Below, piece by piece: positions 1 through 10,340 of a stretch of 64,000 nt of DNA (position 1 is its first letter; the number at the start of each line of letters is the position of its first letter). A model generated the notes under the pieces. The model made no database searches. It saw only the letters and a list, made by a program, of their open reading frames with translations, and was not told the DNA's origin. The DNA is from Calliopum simillimum (lineage: Eukaryota; Arthropoda; Insecta; Diptera; Lauxaniidae). A program made the position numbers and the translations under genes. Where the stretch lies: NCBI GenBank assembly GCA_951812925.1, contig OX638370.1, forward strand, positions 120,294,897 through 120,358,896, in the 5' to 3' direction.

Positions 1-606
1 TAAATTTTAATCTAGTTTTGGTTCCTGTGCATAAAGGCCAGAAGTAGTTCTTTATTATTCTTGTATTTTGACCCAATTTTAATTTTTATACCTATGAACT
101 TGAAAAGGCCCTCTGTATTGGTCTAAAAATCGATAGTAACGCGAGTTACCAATTTTTTTTTGTAACGCGAGTTACCACATTATTTTCGCATTATTTTAAA
201 AAATACCACTTAATATTGTTGTTTCTAAGAAAGATATACTTAGTGACATCCTTCTGGCTTTATTTCTGTCTAATTTCTAATTTCTGTCTATGTCCAAAAA
301 TGGTAACGCGAGTTACCAGCACTATTCACTATTTTACTGGTTAAATATTAAGTTACCACTGAAAATTTCAACTAATATGCAACAAGAACTAAGTATTTTG
401 TTTATAAAGAATCCAATTTTATTAGTTAATCCAAAGGCTGAGCCTCAAAAGCTCCATTAAAGTCTTAAAAAGTGTTCTAATTGTAACGCGAGTTACCATG
501 GATTTACCCTGCTTCATATATTGTATTTGAAAGTAGAATTTTTAGTAGATTTTTTTTGTTGCTATAATATCAATCAATCAATAATATTTATCAATTTTTT
601 CCACAG
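1..606 (+). other. Last intron (3' part) of an upstream serpin gene
   Basis: This AT-rich stretch has no coding potential and ends in a pyrimidine-rich tract and a CAG acceptor at 604-606, directly before the serpin terminal exon. Its only structure is the palindromic repeat set at 136-498. The preceding exons lie left of the window. Confidence 0.7.
136..498. repeat. Four copies of palindromic GTAACGCGAGTTACCA
   Basis: Exact copies of GTAACGCGAGTTACCA lie at 136-151, 162-177, 303-318 and 483-498. The core is an inverted repeat, (T)GGTAAC-GCGA-GTTACC(A); the third copy has the full extended palindrome from 301. A partial copy (AGTTACCA) is at 351-358. Spacing is irregular (26, 141 and 180 bp between starts), so this is neither a regular satellite nor a CRISPR array. 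The CpG-containing core stands out in AT-rich DNA. A protein-binding site or a small mobile palindrome are both possible. Confidence 0.85.
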
Positions 607-863
607 ACGCAAAATGGAACTTTGTTAAGAAGAATATCATTAACTATTCAGTGGACCAAAAAGATGTGCAGCAAGATTATGAGGATGATATTATTGTCTT
701 GAAATCAAAAAATCAGCCATTTGAAGTAGATCGGCCGTTCATCTACGCAGTCATAAGAAAAAATGTGCCCTTAAATAGAATAGAAGATCGAACAAATTAT
801 TTGTTCGTAGGATCTGTAACAAACATTGGCACCGATAAAATCTCTAGCAATAAATGCAACTAA
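607..863 (+). CDS. Serpin, terminal exon only (upstream paralogue)
   Basis: This is the last exon of a serpin whose earlier exons are outside the window. It follows a CAG acceptor and starts with two bases of a split codon, so the intron is phase 1, as in the four complete paralogues. The translation reads AKWNFVKKNII..., then FEVDRPFIYAVIRKN and LFVGSVTNIG. The last two blocks are the serpin C-terminal signature (F-x-x-DRPF-hydrophobic strand, then hydrophobic-x-G). The reactive-centre loop is therefore encoded here, between the exon start and FEVDRPF. The stop is TAA at 861-863. This exon is 257 nt, longer than those of the paralogues (146-209), mainly from a longer loop and an insertion (NVPLNRIEDRTN) between the final strands. 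Target protease and inhibitory status cannot be judged without the hinge exon. Confidence 0.85.
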
Positions 864-869
864 TTATTA

Positions 870-899
870 AATAAAAGTTGAAAATCAAACAAAAATAAA
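870..899 (+). terminator. Polyadenylation signals of the upstream serpin
   Basis: AATAAA occurs at 870-875 and again at 894-899, 7 and 31 bases after the stop codon. Confidence 0.6.
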
Positions 900-936
900 T
901 TTTGCTGTTTTCTTAAAAATATCGTTTTATAATCTA

Positions 937-1076
937 TATATGTGACCTGGTTTATGAAAAGGGTGCTTACGTGTCAAAAAAAAAAATTTCCCAATTTTTT
1001 GCCGATTCGCATAAATTGACCTTTAAAAGTGTTTTCCAGCTGTAAGTCCCCTTTTCATAGACCAAGTCACATATTA
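937..1076. repeat. Imperfect hairpin / MITE-like inverted repeat
   Basis: The arm at about 937-970 (TATGTGACCTGGTTTATGAA onward) is the imperfect reverse complement of 1042-1076 (ending in AGACCAAGTCACATATTA). The spacer is about 70 bp and includes a poly-A run. No coding sequence and no clear target duplication is visible. Confidence 0.7.
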
Positions 1077-1529
1077 GTATGCAAGACAAAAACTTGTCCA
1101 TAGTTTTTACTATGTTAAAAATGGAGTACGACTTTAAATTATACACGATTAGAACTGTAGTTGTGTGCAGATGTGCACGAAGTTTATATTATGTTAATAT
1201 TAAATACAAATTTTTCAATATTAACAACAACAAAATACACGGTCACTCAGAGCTAAAAAAGGGATGAAGCACAAAGAGTAAGACAAAAAGTATAGCACTG
1301 ATTTCATATTTTTTGTTTTGTTTATATTTTGCTTGAATTATACCAGGGATGATAAATGAGCTTTTCCATATTGTACCAATTTGCAAAAAAAAAGTACAAA
1401 AAGTATTTAATACATTTGTGGTCGAATTTTTACCATTAACGAATCTACTAAGATTTTGATTGCAAAAATTATCGATTTCAAAATATATGTTAATAAAATC
1501 TCAATCTGATTCAGTTCAAATCGAAATCA

Positions 1530-2590
1530 ATTAACATGATGAGGGTAATTAATAAAGTACTTGAAAAGTTGATCTATGAGCAACTCAATGAATACCTGGA
1601 AAGTAATAATATCTTATTTGATCGGCAATATGGATTCAGGAATGGTACAGGAACTGAAGAAGCGTTGGTAAATGTAGTTGATTACATTTGTAGTGGATTA
1701 GTTAATGGGTACAAGGGAGTTGCAGGTTTGTTTTTTGACATAAGAGCAATTGGGGATCTTTATCTGTTGTTGCGTTATTCAAAGATTACTTGGCGAATAG
1801 CAGGCAATTTGTTCAGTTTGGTGAATTGAAGAGTTGCATTTTACCTGTATTATGTGGAGTCCCCCAAGGCAGTGTCCTTGGATCCTTATTATTCAAAGTT
1901 TATATTAATGATCTAAAAAACATCGAGTTTAATGGAAATCTTTTTATGTATGCTTTTGTATGCTTAAAAAAAGATAAAACAAAACTATGTAGTAAGATTC
2001 AAACCTTTTAAATATTTAGACATAACCTTCATCCATCTTACAACATAAGATTGTCACGAAAATATATTAAAGAGAATAATATCTTCAGGTTTAAAAACAA
2101 GCTGAACACTGAAACAAAAATGAAGCTCCATCAATCCCTGGTACACTCCTACTTAACATATTTACCCATTGCTTATGGCGGTAGAAGTAACTCTCTACTT
2201 AAATCCCTAAAAGTTCTCCAAAATAGAGCTCTCAAAATTGTTTTTAATCTTCCATTGAGACACAGTACGATAAATTTGTTTGTAGATTACGCAAAAAATG
2301 TACTTCCCGTACAATGCCTTTCTGAACAACAACTTTTGTTGAATACTCTTAAAACTATGCATGGATCGGGTGCACAAACATTGCATTTCAGACAAAATAT
2401 ATTGCATTCGCATCGGACTGCAAAACAAGCCACGTATTTGCATGAAGTAAGATGTCACTTAGAATTAACGAAGCAACGTGTCGCCTCTACTGGACCAACT
2501 GAGTTTAATCAATTACAAGATACTCTGAAAAATGTTCACACCATTTTAAGTTTCAAAAATAAATTAAACACATACATACGTGTAAGCTGA
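1530..2590 (+). pseudogene. Decayed non-LTR retrotransposon, reverse transcriptase remnant
   Basis: These are fragments of a reverse transcriptase in more than one frame. At 1536-1800 there is a fingers region with QYGFRNGTGTEEALVNVVDY and LFFDI. At 1850-1930 the GVPQGSVLGSLLF block is followed by YINDL. At 2051-2590 a thumb/connection region contains LHQSLVHSYLTY and LQNRALKIVFNLP. The metal-binding YADD is not intact: the expected site reads MYAF followed by a break. The endonuclease and 5' part are absent. Frame breaks and the lost catalytic motif make it non-functional. The clade is uncertain; the thumb resembles CR1/L2/jockey-group elements. Confidence 0.8.
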
Positions 2591-4249
2591 AAAACATCGA
2601 AATACTTTGAGCGTTTTGATCTCAACTTTTTAAATAGAATATGTAATTATAATCCTGTGGAAGCACTTTCCCAACCAATTTCTGGTTTGTAGTTCTGGTT
2701 TATAGTTAAACTCCAAAAATGTTACATAACTCGGAATAAAGCATTATACAAGTGGTTAGAACGTAACTTATTATGTATTCCTACTTATTTTGGCTACGTA
2801 ACCATAGTAATTGAACACTTAAAAAAAAAACCGAAAATAATCTACTATTACGAACTAGAACAACAAAAAATTTAAAATTTTATGGTTAGAAAAGTTTGGC
2901 AAAGTAAAACGATTTCTTTCGGAATATGATCAAAAAAATTTGTCATACTTATTACGTTTTAATCTTGAAATGTCTTATGACATAGAGCTATTCAGAACAA
3001 AAGTGTCGGTTTTTTCGTATCGTAATTGATGGCTCATTATGCAGATGTCCTTGTATATGGATACAATATGGTCGAAAAAAAAAAAAAAAGATTTAGAAAA
3101 TATTATACGTATCAGCACTCGCGGACACTTTCAGCCGATTTTCGAAAAACTTTAACCTCTTATCGACTAGCTGGAATGTGTATTATTGCAAAGTTAACAA
3201 ATAAGATAAGTCTTTCATTCAGTAAAATCCATCCTTAAAGGCATTAAATTGTTTTCAATACTATTCAAAGTTCAACGAAGGTCTTACCTAATAGCACTAA
3301 TGGAAACAATGCCAAGAAAAATTCTCCAAACTTAACATTAAAAAATTCGAAAAAAAAAATTTACCAATTGTTCAAGATATGAACTCATGCAATCAATTGA
3401 TGCTGATATTCTCCTTCACATAAAGTCATCAGAGATTGCAGAAATGCGGACTTGCTAGCGATCCCAAATGCTTTTGCAATGCACGCCATGCCACATGCCA
3501 CATTCTCACCAAAGTTCATGGGTTATGGCATTAAAAAAGTTCATCAATTTAATTAAATTTGATAAGCAAAAAATATTTAATTAAAATTCGTTTTTTCATG
3601 GTCCCCTTCAACGTGAACATTAATAATTAAGAAACAACTCAGATATGGCAACGAAATTTGTCAAGCGCTGTCTTATTACTCACATGTCGGATGTATTTTA
3701 TTTACACTGTGTGACAAAATGATTAATTTTTTCCATAACATATGCAGATCGACACAGCAGTTTCTCACCAAACTGGACAAGGGACAGCAAATAAAAACAT
3801 GAATAGCCATTTTTAGATAATGCTGAATCTAAATTTGGCCGCAGAATCACTCTATTAATAACTTGAGGATTTTGAGATATCGTAATTTTAAAATAAAAAA
3901 AAAATTCAAGATATTTGCATTTTCGTTATTTAAAGTGTTTTCAATTTCTCAATTTATGATATTTTTGTGAAAAAGTAGATACAAGTTTTCTAATCTGAGT
4001 TTAAACTTTTCCAAACTTAATTGATCTTTTTTTGATTCGTATTTAACTTTTTCTGAATCAAAATAAACCTTCTCCAAAGCAAATTGAGCTACCATTTTTC
4101 CCAATTAAATTAAACTTTTTCCAAGTCAGAAATTAACTTTTTCCCAAATCAAATTAATCTTTGCCATTTAACGCATTCTCGTATCTGAGGTGTGTCATAT
4201 GCTTAGCAAAACGTATGTAGGATATTATTCTTGTAGATAATATTGTCGT
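2591..4249. other. Gene-free AT-rich spacer with a degenerate tandem repeat
   Basis: I see no gene here. At about 4005-4165 a degenerate unit of roughly 27-30 bp (variants of AAATTAAACTTTTTCCAA) recurs five or six times. Short open frames elsewhere show no recognisable motif. Confidence 0.55.
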
Positions 4250-5587
4250 CAGTTGCAATGATTTTTGAAAATATTGTCAAAGACAAACTTTACTTTGCAT
4301 TAAAAAATTCTATTTCTCCTTGCAAGCATGGCTTTGTGAGTGGTCGGTCGAAGATTTCTAACCTTGCTGTGTTTTAAAATTTTTGTATTGACGCTTTTGA
4401 AACTGGTTTTCAAGTTGACTCTGTTTATACAGATATTTCTAAAGCCTTTGATAAGGTTTCGCACGCTATTTTGGCTGCTAAATTGGCTAAATTGGGCTTA
4501 CATTCAAATTTTTTGGAATGGGTGAGATCATATCTTAGTGATAGGAATATGTTTGTCGAAATTAATGGAGTAAAATCTGAAGCCTTTGTTGCTACCTCAG
4601 GAGTCCCACAAGGTAGCATTCTTGGGCCTTTACTATTTATTTTGTACATTAATGACAAAGGCAATTGTGTCTCGAACTCTGGGTATTTGTTGTATGCAGA
4701 TGATTTAAAAATCTGATCTGAATAAAGTCGTGTGCTGGCTTTAAAGAAATCGTCTGTCCCTTAATATAAATAAATGCTCACAAATCTCTTTTTCAAAATC
4801 ATCCAATAAATTTCCATCTTCGTATTATCTTAGTGGGCAAAATTTGGTATCTGTTGATAAAATTTTGGATTTAGGTGTTATGTTTGACTCTGCTTTTGCA
4901 TTTGTAGAGCATGTCAATTACATAATTCCTAAAGTTTATTCTATATTAGCTTTTATTAGGAGAAACTGTTCAGATTTTTCTGACCCTTATACTTTGAAGG
5001 TATTATTTACCTGCTTTGTAAGATCGAGGCTCGAATATGCATCATTTATTTGGAATCCTTTCTACGCTGTACATTCTGGTCGTATTGAACGTGTACAAAG
5101 AAAATTCTTGAAATTTGCCTTACGTACTTTAAATTTTTCTGAGCCGTTTCCATCTTATTCAGCTCGCTGTTTGTTGCTGAATTTAAAATCTTTAGAAAGT
5201 AGACGTATTATTCAATCTTTAATGTTTATCTACGATATTATTGGTGGCAATATTGACTGCGATGTACTGTTAGATAAAATTTCTTTTAATGTACCGTTGA
5301 GGGCACTGCGCAATGTTTCCTTCTTTTATACCAAGGTTCATAGAACAAATTATGCTCTCAATGAGCCTATTAATAGAGCTTTATTAGAATTCAATAAGCT
5401 AAGTACTAATATAATGGTTGATTTTTGTTTTAGTAAAGAAAAGTTTAAAAATATCTTATTATCTTTTTAAACTTAATTTATCCTTTGTTATTCTGAGGTT
5501 ATTTATTTGTAAATATAAGTCATACTCTGTTGCTAGTCTGTAAGGATTTTGTCCATAGACTGAATAAATGAAAATGAAATGAAATTT
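4250..5587 (+). pseudogene. Second decayed non-LTR retrotransposon (RT to 3' end)
   Basis: The element is 5'-truncated and starts inside the reverse transcriptase (FENIVKDKL..., then HGFVSGRS near 4330). The next blocks are TDISKAFDKVSHAIL, GVPQGSILGPLLFILYINDK and LLYADDLKI at 4471-4715; YADD is intact but a stop follows at once. Another frame resumes at 4844-5470 with the C-terminal region (FVRSRLEYASFIWNPF, RVQRKFLKFALRTL). The likely 3' end is at 5560-5587, where the sequence becomes a short iterated GAAAT tail, as several non-LTR clades have. Frame breaks near 4376 and 4715 make it a pseudogene. It differs in sequence from the remnant at 1530-2590. Confidence 0.85.
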
Positions 5588-5937
5588 TAACCCTCTACAT
5601 CACCATATATCGATTATTTTTCCCTCTTCTCAAAACTGAAAAATTACCCCTTAAATAGGTTAATATTGAGATAGCAAAACCACAAAAATATTTGGTATAA
5701 AATTTCGTGACTAGTCGATAAACATAAACAAGGCGTTGGGCCTTCAAAAATAGCCCCAGGCTTTCAGAGGCACCAAAATTTGATACAAAATGGAACCAAA
5801 TGTGCAGATTTTGAAAAATGCTGTCCCGTAGAAGTTTCTAACTTTTACGCTGGATGTATCAATATATGAATTAATGATATTTTGTACAAAATTGCAAAAC
5901 TTTTTTGGTAATTTCACTATACAGGGTGGGCGGGAAA

Positions 5938-6135
5938 GCGATGAGCAAACCAGGACCAAGACCATAGTAGTCTTGGTCTTGAGCTTGCACATTGAGGCTT
6001 GGCCTTGGTTTTGATATTGAGTCTTGGTCTTGATCTTGGTCATTAATCTTGATCTCGGCCTTGGTCTTGAAAAAATTTCTACAGATTACTGAGCATTCAA
6101 AATTTTGAAACCTTATTTTTCAAAAGCAGTTGGGT
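5938..6135 (+). repeat. TTGGTCTTGA-rich dispersed repeat, copy 1
   Basis: About 200 bp composed largely of variants of (GAT/GTC)TTGGTCTTGA, ending in a unique part (GAGCATTCAAAATTTTGAAA ... AAAAGCAGTTGGG). It is the imperfect reverse complement of 10686-10884 and resembles 17515-17650 in the same orientation. Copies 1 and 2 form a long inverted repeat spanning the CR1/L2-type retrotransposon and exon 1 of serpin A. Confidence 0.75.
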
Positions 6136-6266
6136 GTTTACAGACTCCATTAATTTTTTTTCTCCAACATTTATTCCCAACATACTAGCCCCTTTTATAC
6201 ACCATTAAGAAGGCTTCCATACAAAGTTTTGATAAAAATATAAAAAAAATTTCTCATTGCCGGGAC

Positions 6267-6419
6267 ACTAGAACACTTTTTAATGAAGCGAAAAAGGTTA
6301 AGTTGGATAAAAAGTATACTTATCTTTGGATTAGTAATGGTAGAATTTTTATGCGCAAAAAAGAGGGAGATAAAGGTTTTGTTATTAACTCGTTTGAGGA
6401 TTTAAATAAAATAGTTTAA
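6267..6419 (+). pseudogene. ORF1 C-terminal fragment of the retrotransposon
   Basis: This open stretch of 50 codons reads TRTLFNEAKKVKLDKKYTYL, then WISNGRIFMRKKEGDKGF, and ends ...FEDLNKIV with TAA at 6417-6419. The YLWxSNGRIFxRK pattern is, from memory, the C-terminal motif of ORF1 proteins related to the baculovirus FP25K-type domain, found in several CR1/L2-group elements. It stops 43 bp before the ORF2 ATG, as expected for a bicistronic element. The N-terminal part is lost through 5' truncation. Confidence 0.7.
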
Positions 6420-6462
6420 TTTTAAATTTTGTTTTTATTATATTTATTTAAATTTTAATAAT

Positions 6463-9400
6463 ATGGATATTTCAAATCCTCAAGAAAATTTATTTAATAT
6501 TCCTCTTGCGCACTGTAACAATTTTAATTTTCATGATATTTCATCTAAACCAAAGAACCCTAATAATTTTTATGTCATTCAACAAAATATTAGAAGCTTA
6601 AGAAAAAATTTTGATAATTTTATATTGCATCTCGAGTCATTTACTTGTAAGCCAGATTTCATTTTTTTCACGGAAATATGGATCTATGATTTCGAATTGT
6701 CGCTATTTGCTATTCCTGGCTATAAATGTTATGCAAATTGCAATAACGATTATGCAGCTGGTGGAGTGGCAGTATTCGTGAATGAAGCTTTTAATTGTGA
6801 TTTTTGTTGCTTTCAGTTTAAAAGTTCTGATGTGGTAAAAATTTGCTGTGAAATTGATAATCAAAAATATGATTTCTTTTGTTTATACCGTTTTCATAAT
6901 AGTTTGAGTATAGACGTGTTTTTTAGTGATATGGATTTACTTTTGTCGAATACTAAGGCTGATAACGTTATATTACTTGGGGATATTAACTTAAATATTT
7001 TACAAAACTCAACTCTGGTTGATAAATATTTATTTCTATTATCAGCGTATGGTCTAGAATCCTGCATTAATGAACCAACTAGGATGACTGATAATTCTTC
7101 TACTTGTATTGATCATATTTTTGTGAGGTTAAGCCGGTTAAGTACAGTGTCCTTATTTAGTTGCGTTTCCAATTTTAATTTCTCAGATCACTGCATGACG
7201 TGTTTGTATTTGGAAAATGCTAAAAGTCCGATTAATTCACTTAAACCTGGTCATCAAACTTACCATTTAAAAACTAATTTTTCACTTTTAAATAGAAATT
7301 TAACTTTTGAAGCTTGGGAAGCTGTTTACAATGAACCTAATCCATCAAACGCTTTTGATTTGTTTCAGAAGATTTTAACTAATCATGTCAATGTTTGCAG
7401 TGTTCAAATCAATATTCGTAATAATGGGCCTAAAAAACTGAAACCTTGGATGACAGCACAACTATTAAGAAAAATTCAATACAAAAATAAGCTATCGAGA
7501 AAGTGTTCTTTGCAACCTAGCAACGTTAGTGCTAAAACACGCTTTAAAGAGCTCTGCAAAGAAGTCTCTACTGAAGTTTCTACTGTGAAAAATAGTTATT
7601 ACTTGAACGAGTTCAGCAAAATAAGGGGAAATGTTAAAAGAGAATGGCAAGTTGTTAATAGTATTTTAAATAAGCAATCAAATAATGAGCAAATTGCCGA
7701 TCTCAACATTGATGGTTCACGTATATCTGATCCTGGCGTTAAAGCCAATTTATTTAACAAGTTCTTCGCACAAATAGGTAACGACGTTGTTTCTAAGGAT
7801 GGAATCAATGATTATTCCTGCAACTGTTTAAATAGTGAGCCATTCAACCCAAATAGTGCTTTCTTTACGCCCTTTTCATCTTTGGAAATTTATAAAATAA
7901 TTGTGAATCTAAAAGATACAAACTCTAGTGCTGATGGAACGTTTTCAAATGCTTTTGTAAAAAGGATTGTGTACAATATTGTTGATGTTCTCAGTGATAT
8001 TTTTAACAAAAGTTTGATGGCTGGTATTTTTCCACAAGACCTCAAAAAATCAGTAGTTATTCCTTTCTTTAAAAAAGGTGCTAAAACCGAGTTAAATAAT
8101 TACAGACCTATCTCTTTGCTGTCTGTTTTTTCCAAAGTATTTGAAAAAGCTGTGAAAGTGAGAATGCTGAAATTTTTAAACAAAACTAACTTTTTTAGTA
8201 GTCATCAATTTGGCTTCAGAGAGGGTTATTCTACAGAAGATGCGGTTTTAAATTTTTGCTCGAATATTCATAATGGCTTGAATCATAAAAAAGTTTCTGC
8301 AGCTCTTTTTGTAGATATAACAAAAGCCTTTGATACCGTAGATCACGTAATACTTCTTGATAAACTTTATAAATGTGGCTTCAGAGGTTCTATCTTTAAT
8401 TGGTTTCAATCCTATCTATCCAACAGGATGCAATGCGTTAAAATAAATGATAACGTCAGTGATTTTTTGGATATAAATATAGGTGTCCCACAAGGTTCAG
8501 TTCTGGGACCAATTTTGTTTTTAATATATTTTAATTCGATTTTTTCACAGCCCTTCAAAAGCAAAACCATAGCTTTTGCAGATGATATGGCTTGCACATT
8601 CACAAATGAATCTCTTTTTAGTCTAACCTGTGAAATAAGTCATGACCTAGGTCTGCTGAGACACTGGTTTACGTCACACAAACTAGTTTTGAGTGACAAA
8701 ACTAAAATAATGTACTTTAGTTTAACTGGCAATAACTTGAGCCTCATGAATTTTACGTATCATTGTTCTGGGTGTAAAAAACACTTAATTGGTAATGGTC
8801 TTTGTAATACTGCTCGTCACACTAAAACATATAATGACTCTATGGTCTGCCCTTCGCAATGTTTAACAATTGAGTGCGTTCAATCATTTAAATACCTTGG
8901 TATATTGATTGACTCGAAAATGAATTGGTTTGATCATACAAATGCTCTTAAAAAGTACCTAATGGGGGCTACTAGGCAATTATACATTCTAAAATCTTTT
9001 TGCTCCCAGAAATTGATGTCATGCATCTATCATGGTATTTTTCAGTCTAAATTGCAATATGGCATAGTTTGCTGGGGAGGTACTCATGCGAACAAAATTA
9101 ATCCGTTACTTATTGCTCAAAAACACGCAATTCGTATAATTTGTAATAAAAATCGGTGGTACAGCAGTTCTCCACTCTTCAAAAACTTAAATGTCTTACC
9201 TGTTAAGCATTTATATTTTTATAGAGTGTTGAAGGTTTTCTTTAATAGATCTGGATATTTACTTAATCGCATTTACTCGAACTATAATTTAAGGATTAAT
9301 AACCAAAACTTAGTCATGGTTCCACCACATAACTTGCATCACTTTTTCTATTTTTATTCATGTGCTGCCCCTAGACTTTTTAACAGCTTACCTTATGAAA

Positions 9401-9504
9401 TTAGGTGCATTCGTAATATCAATAGTTTCCTGAAAGAAGTGAAATCTTGGCTCTTAAATTTAGATTTTAATAGTATTAACTCTCTTATATCTGTTCAATT
9501 TTAA
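6463..9504 (+). CDS. Retrotransposon ORF2: AP endonuclease plus reverse transcriptase
   Basis: This intact frame of 1013 aa encodes the enzyme that nicks target DNA and reverse-transcribes the element RNA at the nick. Residues about 38-245 form the endonuclease/exonuclease/phosphatase domain: QQNIRSL, the catalytic TEIW, GGVAVF, LLGDINLNI, DHIFVR and a terminal SDH. Residues about 490-800 form the reverse transcriptase: VVIPFFKKG...NNYRPISLL, HQFGFREGYST, LFVDITKAFDTVDH, GVPQGSVLGPILFLIYFNS and FADDM (the metal-binding aspartates in FADD rather than the commoner YADD). A Cys-rich stretch (CSGCKKH..CNTARH) at about residues 767-790 precedes the KYLGILID block. The C-terminal thumb region contains IAQKHAIRIIC and APRLFNSLP. 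No RNase H domain is visible. All key residues are present, so the protein could be active, but the copy lacks its 5' end and promoter. Confidence 0.93.
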   Translation: MDISNPQENLFNIPLAHCNNFNFHDISSKPKNPNNFYVIQQNIRSLRKNFDNFILHLESFTCKPDFIFFTEIWIYDFELSLFAIPGYKCYANCNNDYAAGGVAVFVNEAFNCDFCCFQFKSSDVVKICCEIDNQKYDFFCLYRFHNSLSIDVFFSDMDLLLSNTKADNVILLGDINLNILQNSTLVDKYLFLLSAYGLESCINEPTRMTDNSSTCIDHIFVRLSRLSTVSLFSCVSNFNFSDHCMTCLYLENAKSPINSLKPGHQTYHLKTNFSLLNRNLTFEAWEAVYNEPNPSNAFDLFQKILTNHVNVCSVQINIRNNGPKKLKPWMTAQLLRKIQYKNKLSRKCSLQPSNVSAKTRFKELCKEVSTEVSTVKNSYYLNEFSKIRGNVKREWQVVNSILNKQSNNEQIADLNIDGSRISDPGVKANLFNKFFAQIGNDVVSKDGINDYSCNCLNSEPFNPNSAFFTPFSSLEIYKIIVNLKDTNSSADGTFSNAFVKRIVYNIVDVLSDIFNKSLMAGIFPQDLKKSVVIPFFKKGAKTELNNYRPISLLSVFSKVFEKAVKVRMLKFLNKTNFFSSHQFGFREGYSTEDAVLNFCSNIHNGLNHKKVSAALFVDITKAFDTVDHVILLDKLYKCGFRGSIFNWFQSYLSNRMQCVKINDNVSDFLDINIGVPQGSVLGPILFLIYFNSIFSQPFKSKTIAFADDMACTFTNESLFSLTCEISHDLGLLRHWFTSHKLVLSDKTKIMYFSLTGNNLSLMNFTYHCSGCKKHLIGNGLCNTARHTKTYNDSMVCPSQCLTIECVQSFKYLGILIDSKMNWFDHTNALKKYLMGATRQLYILKSFCSQKLMSCIYHGIFQSKLQYGIVCWGGTHANKINPLLIAQKHAIRIICNKNRWYSSSPLFKNLNVLPVKHLYFYRVLKVFFNRSGYLLNRIYSNYNLRINNQNLVMVPPHNLHHFFYFYSCAAPRLFNSLPYEIRCIRNINSFLKEVKSWLLNLDFNSINSLISVQF

Positions 9505-9786
9505 ACATCTTCATATTTAAACATTTTATCTGCAGCATGGCATTAACTTTTTATTAACTTTTTTTTTTTTTTTTTGATCCGTATTAAATTTGTTAATAAC
9601 ACCAAGACCCCACTGTATACTTAATATAAGATAGGATTACTACTTTCGCCACTTGTTCACTTTGAACAACAGATTGTAGTTTTATTAATCAATTATGTTA
9701 ATTTATATTTGATAAAAATATTTAGTTTTATTATACTTATAATGATGTATTGATTAATAAATAATGAATTGAAAAAAAAAAAAAAA

Positions 9787-10224
9787 GGGAAAAAATGTTC
9801 ACCGACCCTCCTTAAATTTTCTCTTCCAAAAATTTTCTCTAACATATTCGCCCTTTCTTTTCACTAATTAAGGGGCTCCCATACAAAATTTTGATAAAAT
9901 ATGAAACAAATTCCGCATTGCCGGTAGAGGAAAAAAATTTTCACCGATTAGTTTTTCCTCTCCAACATTTCTTTCAAACATACTACCCCATTTTTTCGCT
10001 CTGTGCAGATTTTAGCAGGAAAGTGAGTCACGTATATTTCAGAAAAAAAGCACTTCCAATTAAAAACGTTTTTATTTCCTATATCACTAATTAATAAAAT
10101 ATATAATTAAATTTTAAATTTTATTTTATTACTCGTATTTCAATTTATATTAAAGTTAATTAACAAATTAATATATTGTATAATTTCGCTACAGTTAAAT
10201 ATGTGAAATGTCATCAAATTTTGA
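9787..10224. repeat. Repeated sequence flanking the retrotransposon (insertion target)
   Basis: A unit of about 100 bp containing TTCTCTxxAACATxxTxxCCC, CCATACAAAxTTTTGATAAA and CATTGCCGG occurs at 6160-6265, 9830-9925 and, partially, 9945-10000. The retrotransposon separates the first copy from the others. No coding sequence is seen up to the serpin A promoter. Confidence 0.6.
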
Positions 10225-10289
10225 TATATAAAGAGATGAAAAGAACCTAAATTTATTCACTTTGTAGTCTCAAGTGATATTGGAAAACA
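10225..10289 (+). promoter_or_regulatory. Putative core promoter of serpin A
   Basis: A TATATAAA box lies at 10225-10232, with an initiator-like TTCACTTT around 10257-10264, about 30 bp downstream. In the 5' UTR, CAAGTGATATTGGAAAA at 10271-10287 matches GAAGTGATATTTGAAAA downstream of the predicted start of the last gene (61195-61211) and GAAGTGATTTTGAGTA in gene B (26550-26565). Confidence 0.6.
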
Positions 10290-10340
10290 ATAAGTCTTTT
10301 TTTAAAATATCAAATTGGTTTTAGTGGTGAAATTCTTAAA

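Larger units (their letters stand above)
6266..9786 (+). mobile_element. CR1/L2-group non-LTR retrotransposon, 5'-truncated with intact ORF2
   Basis: The element runs from the tail of ORF1 through a complete ORF2 to a 15-bp poly-A tract at 9772-9786. Flanking bases GGGA at 6262-6265 and 9787-9790 could be a short target-site duplication. The insertion split a local repeated sequence: the left flank (...CATTGCCGGGA) and the right flank (GGGAAAAAATGTTCACCG) rejoin to resemble the unsplit copy at 9917-9950 (CATTGCCGG...GAAAAAAATTTTCACCG). Most of ORF1 and the promoter region are missing, the usual result of incomplete target-primed reverse transcription. Confidence 0.85.

Noticed and set aside
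136..498. Repeat-spacer pattern resembling a CRISPR array
   Set aside because: Spacing is irregular (26, 141 and 180 bp), only four copies exist, and the context is a eukaryotic intron.
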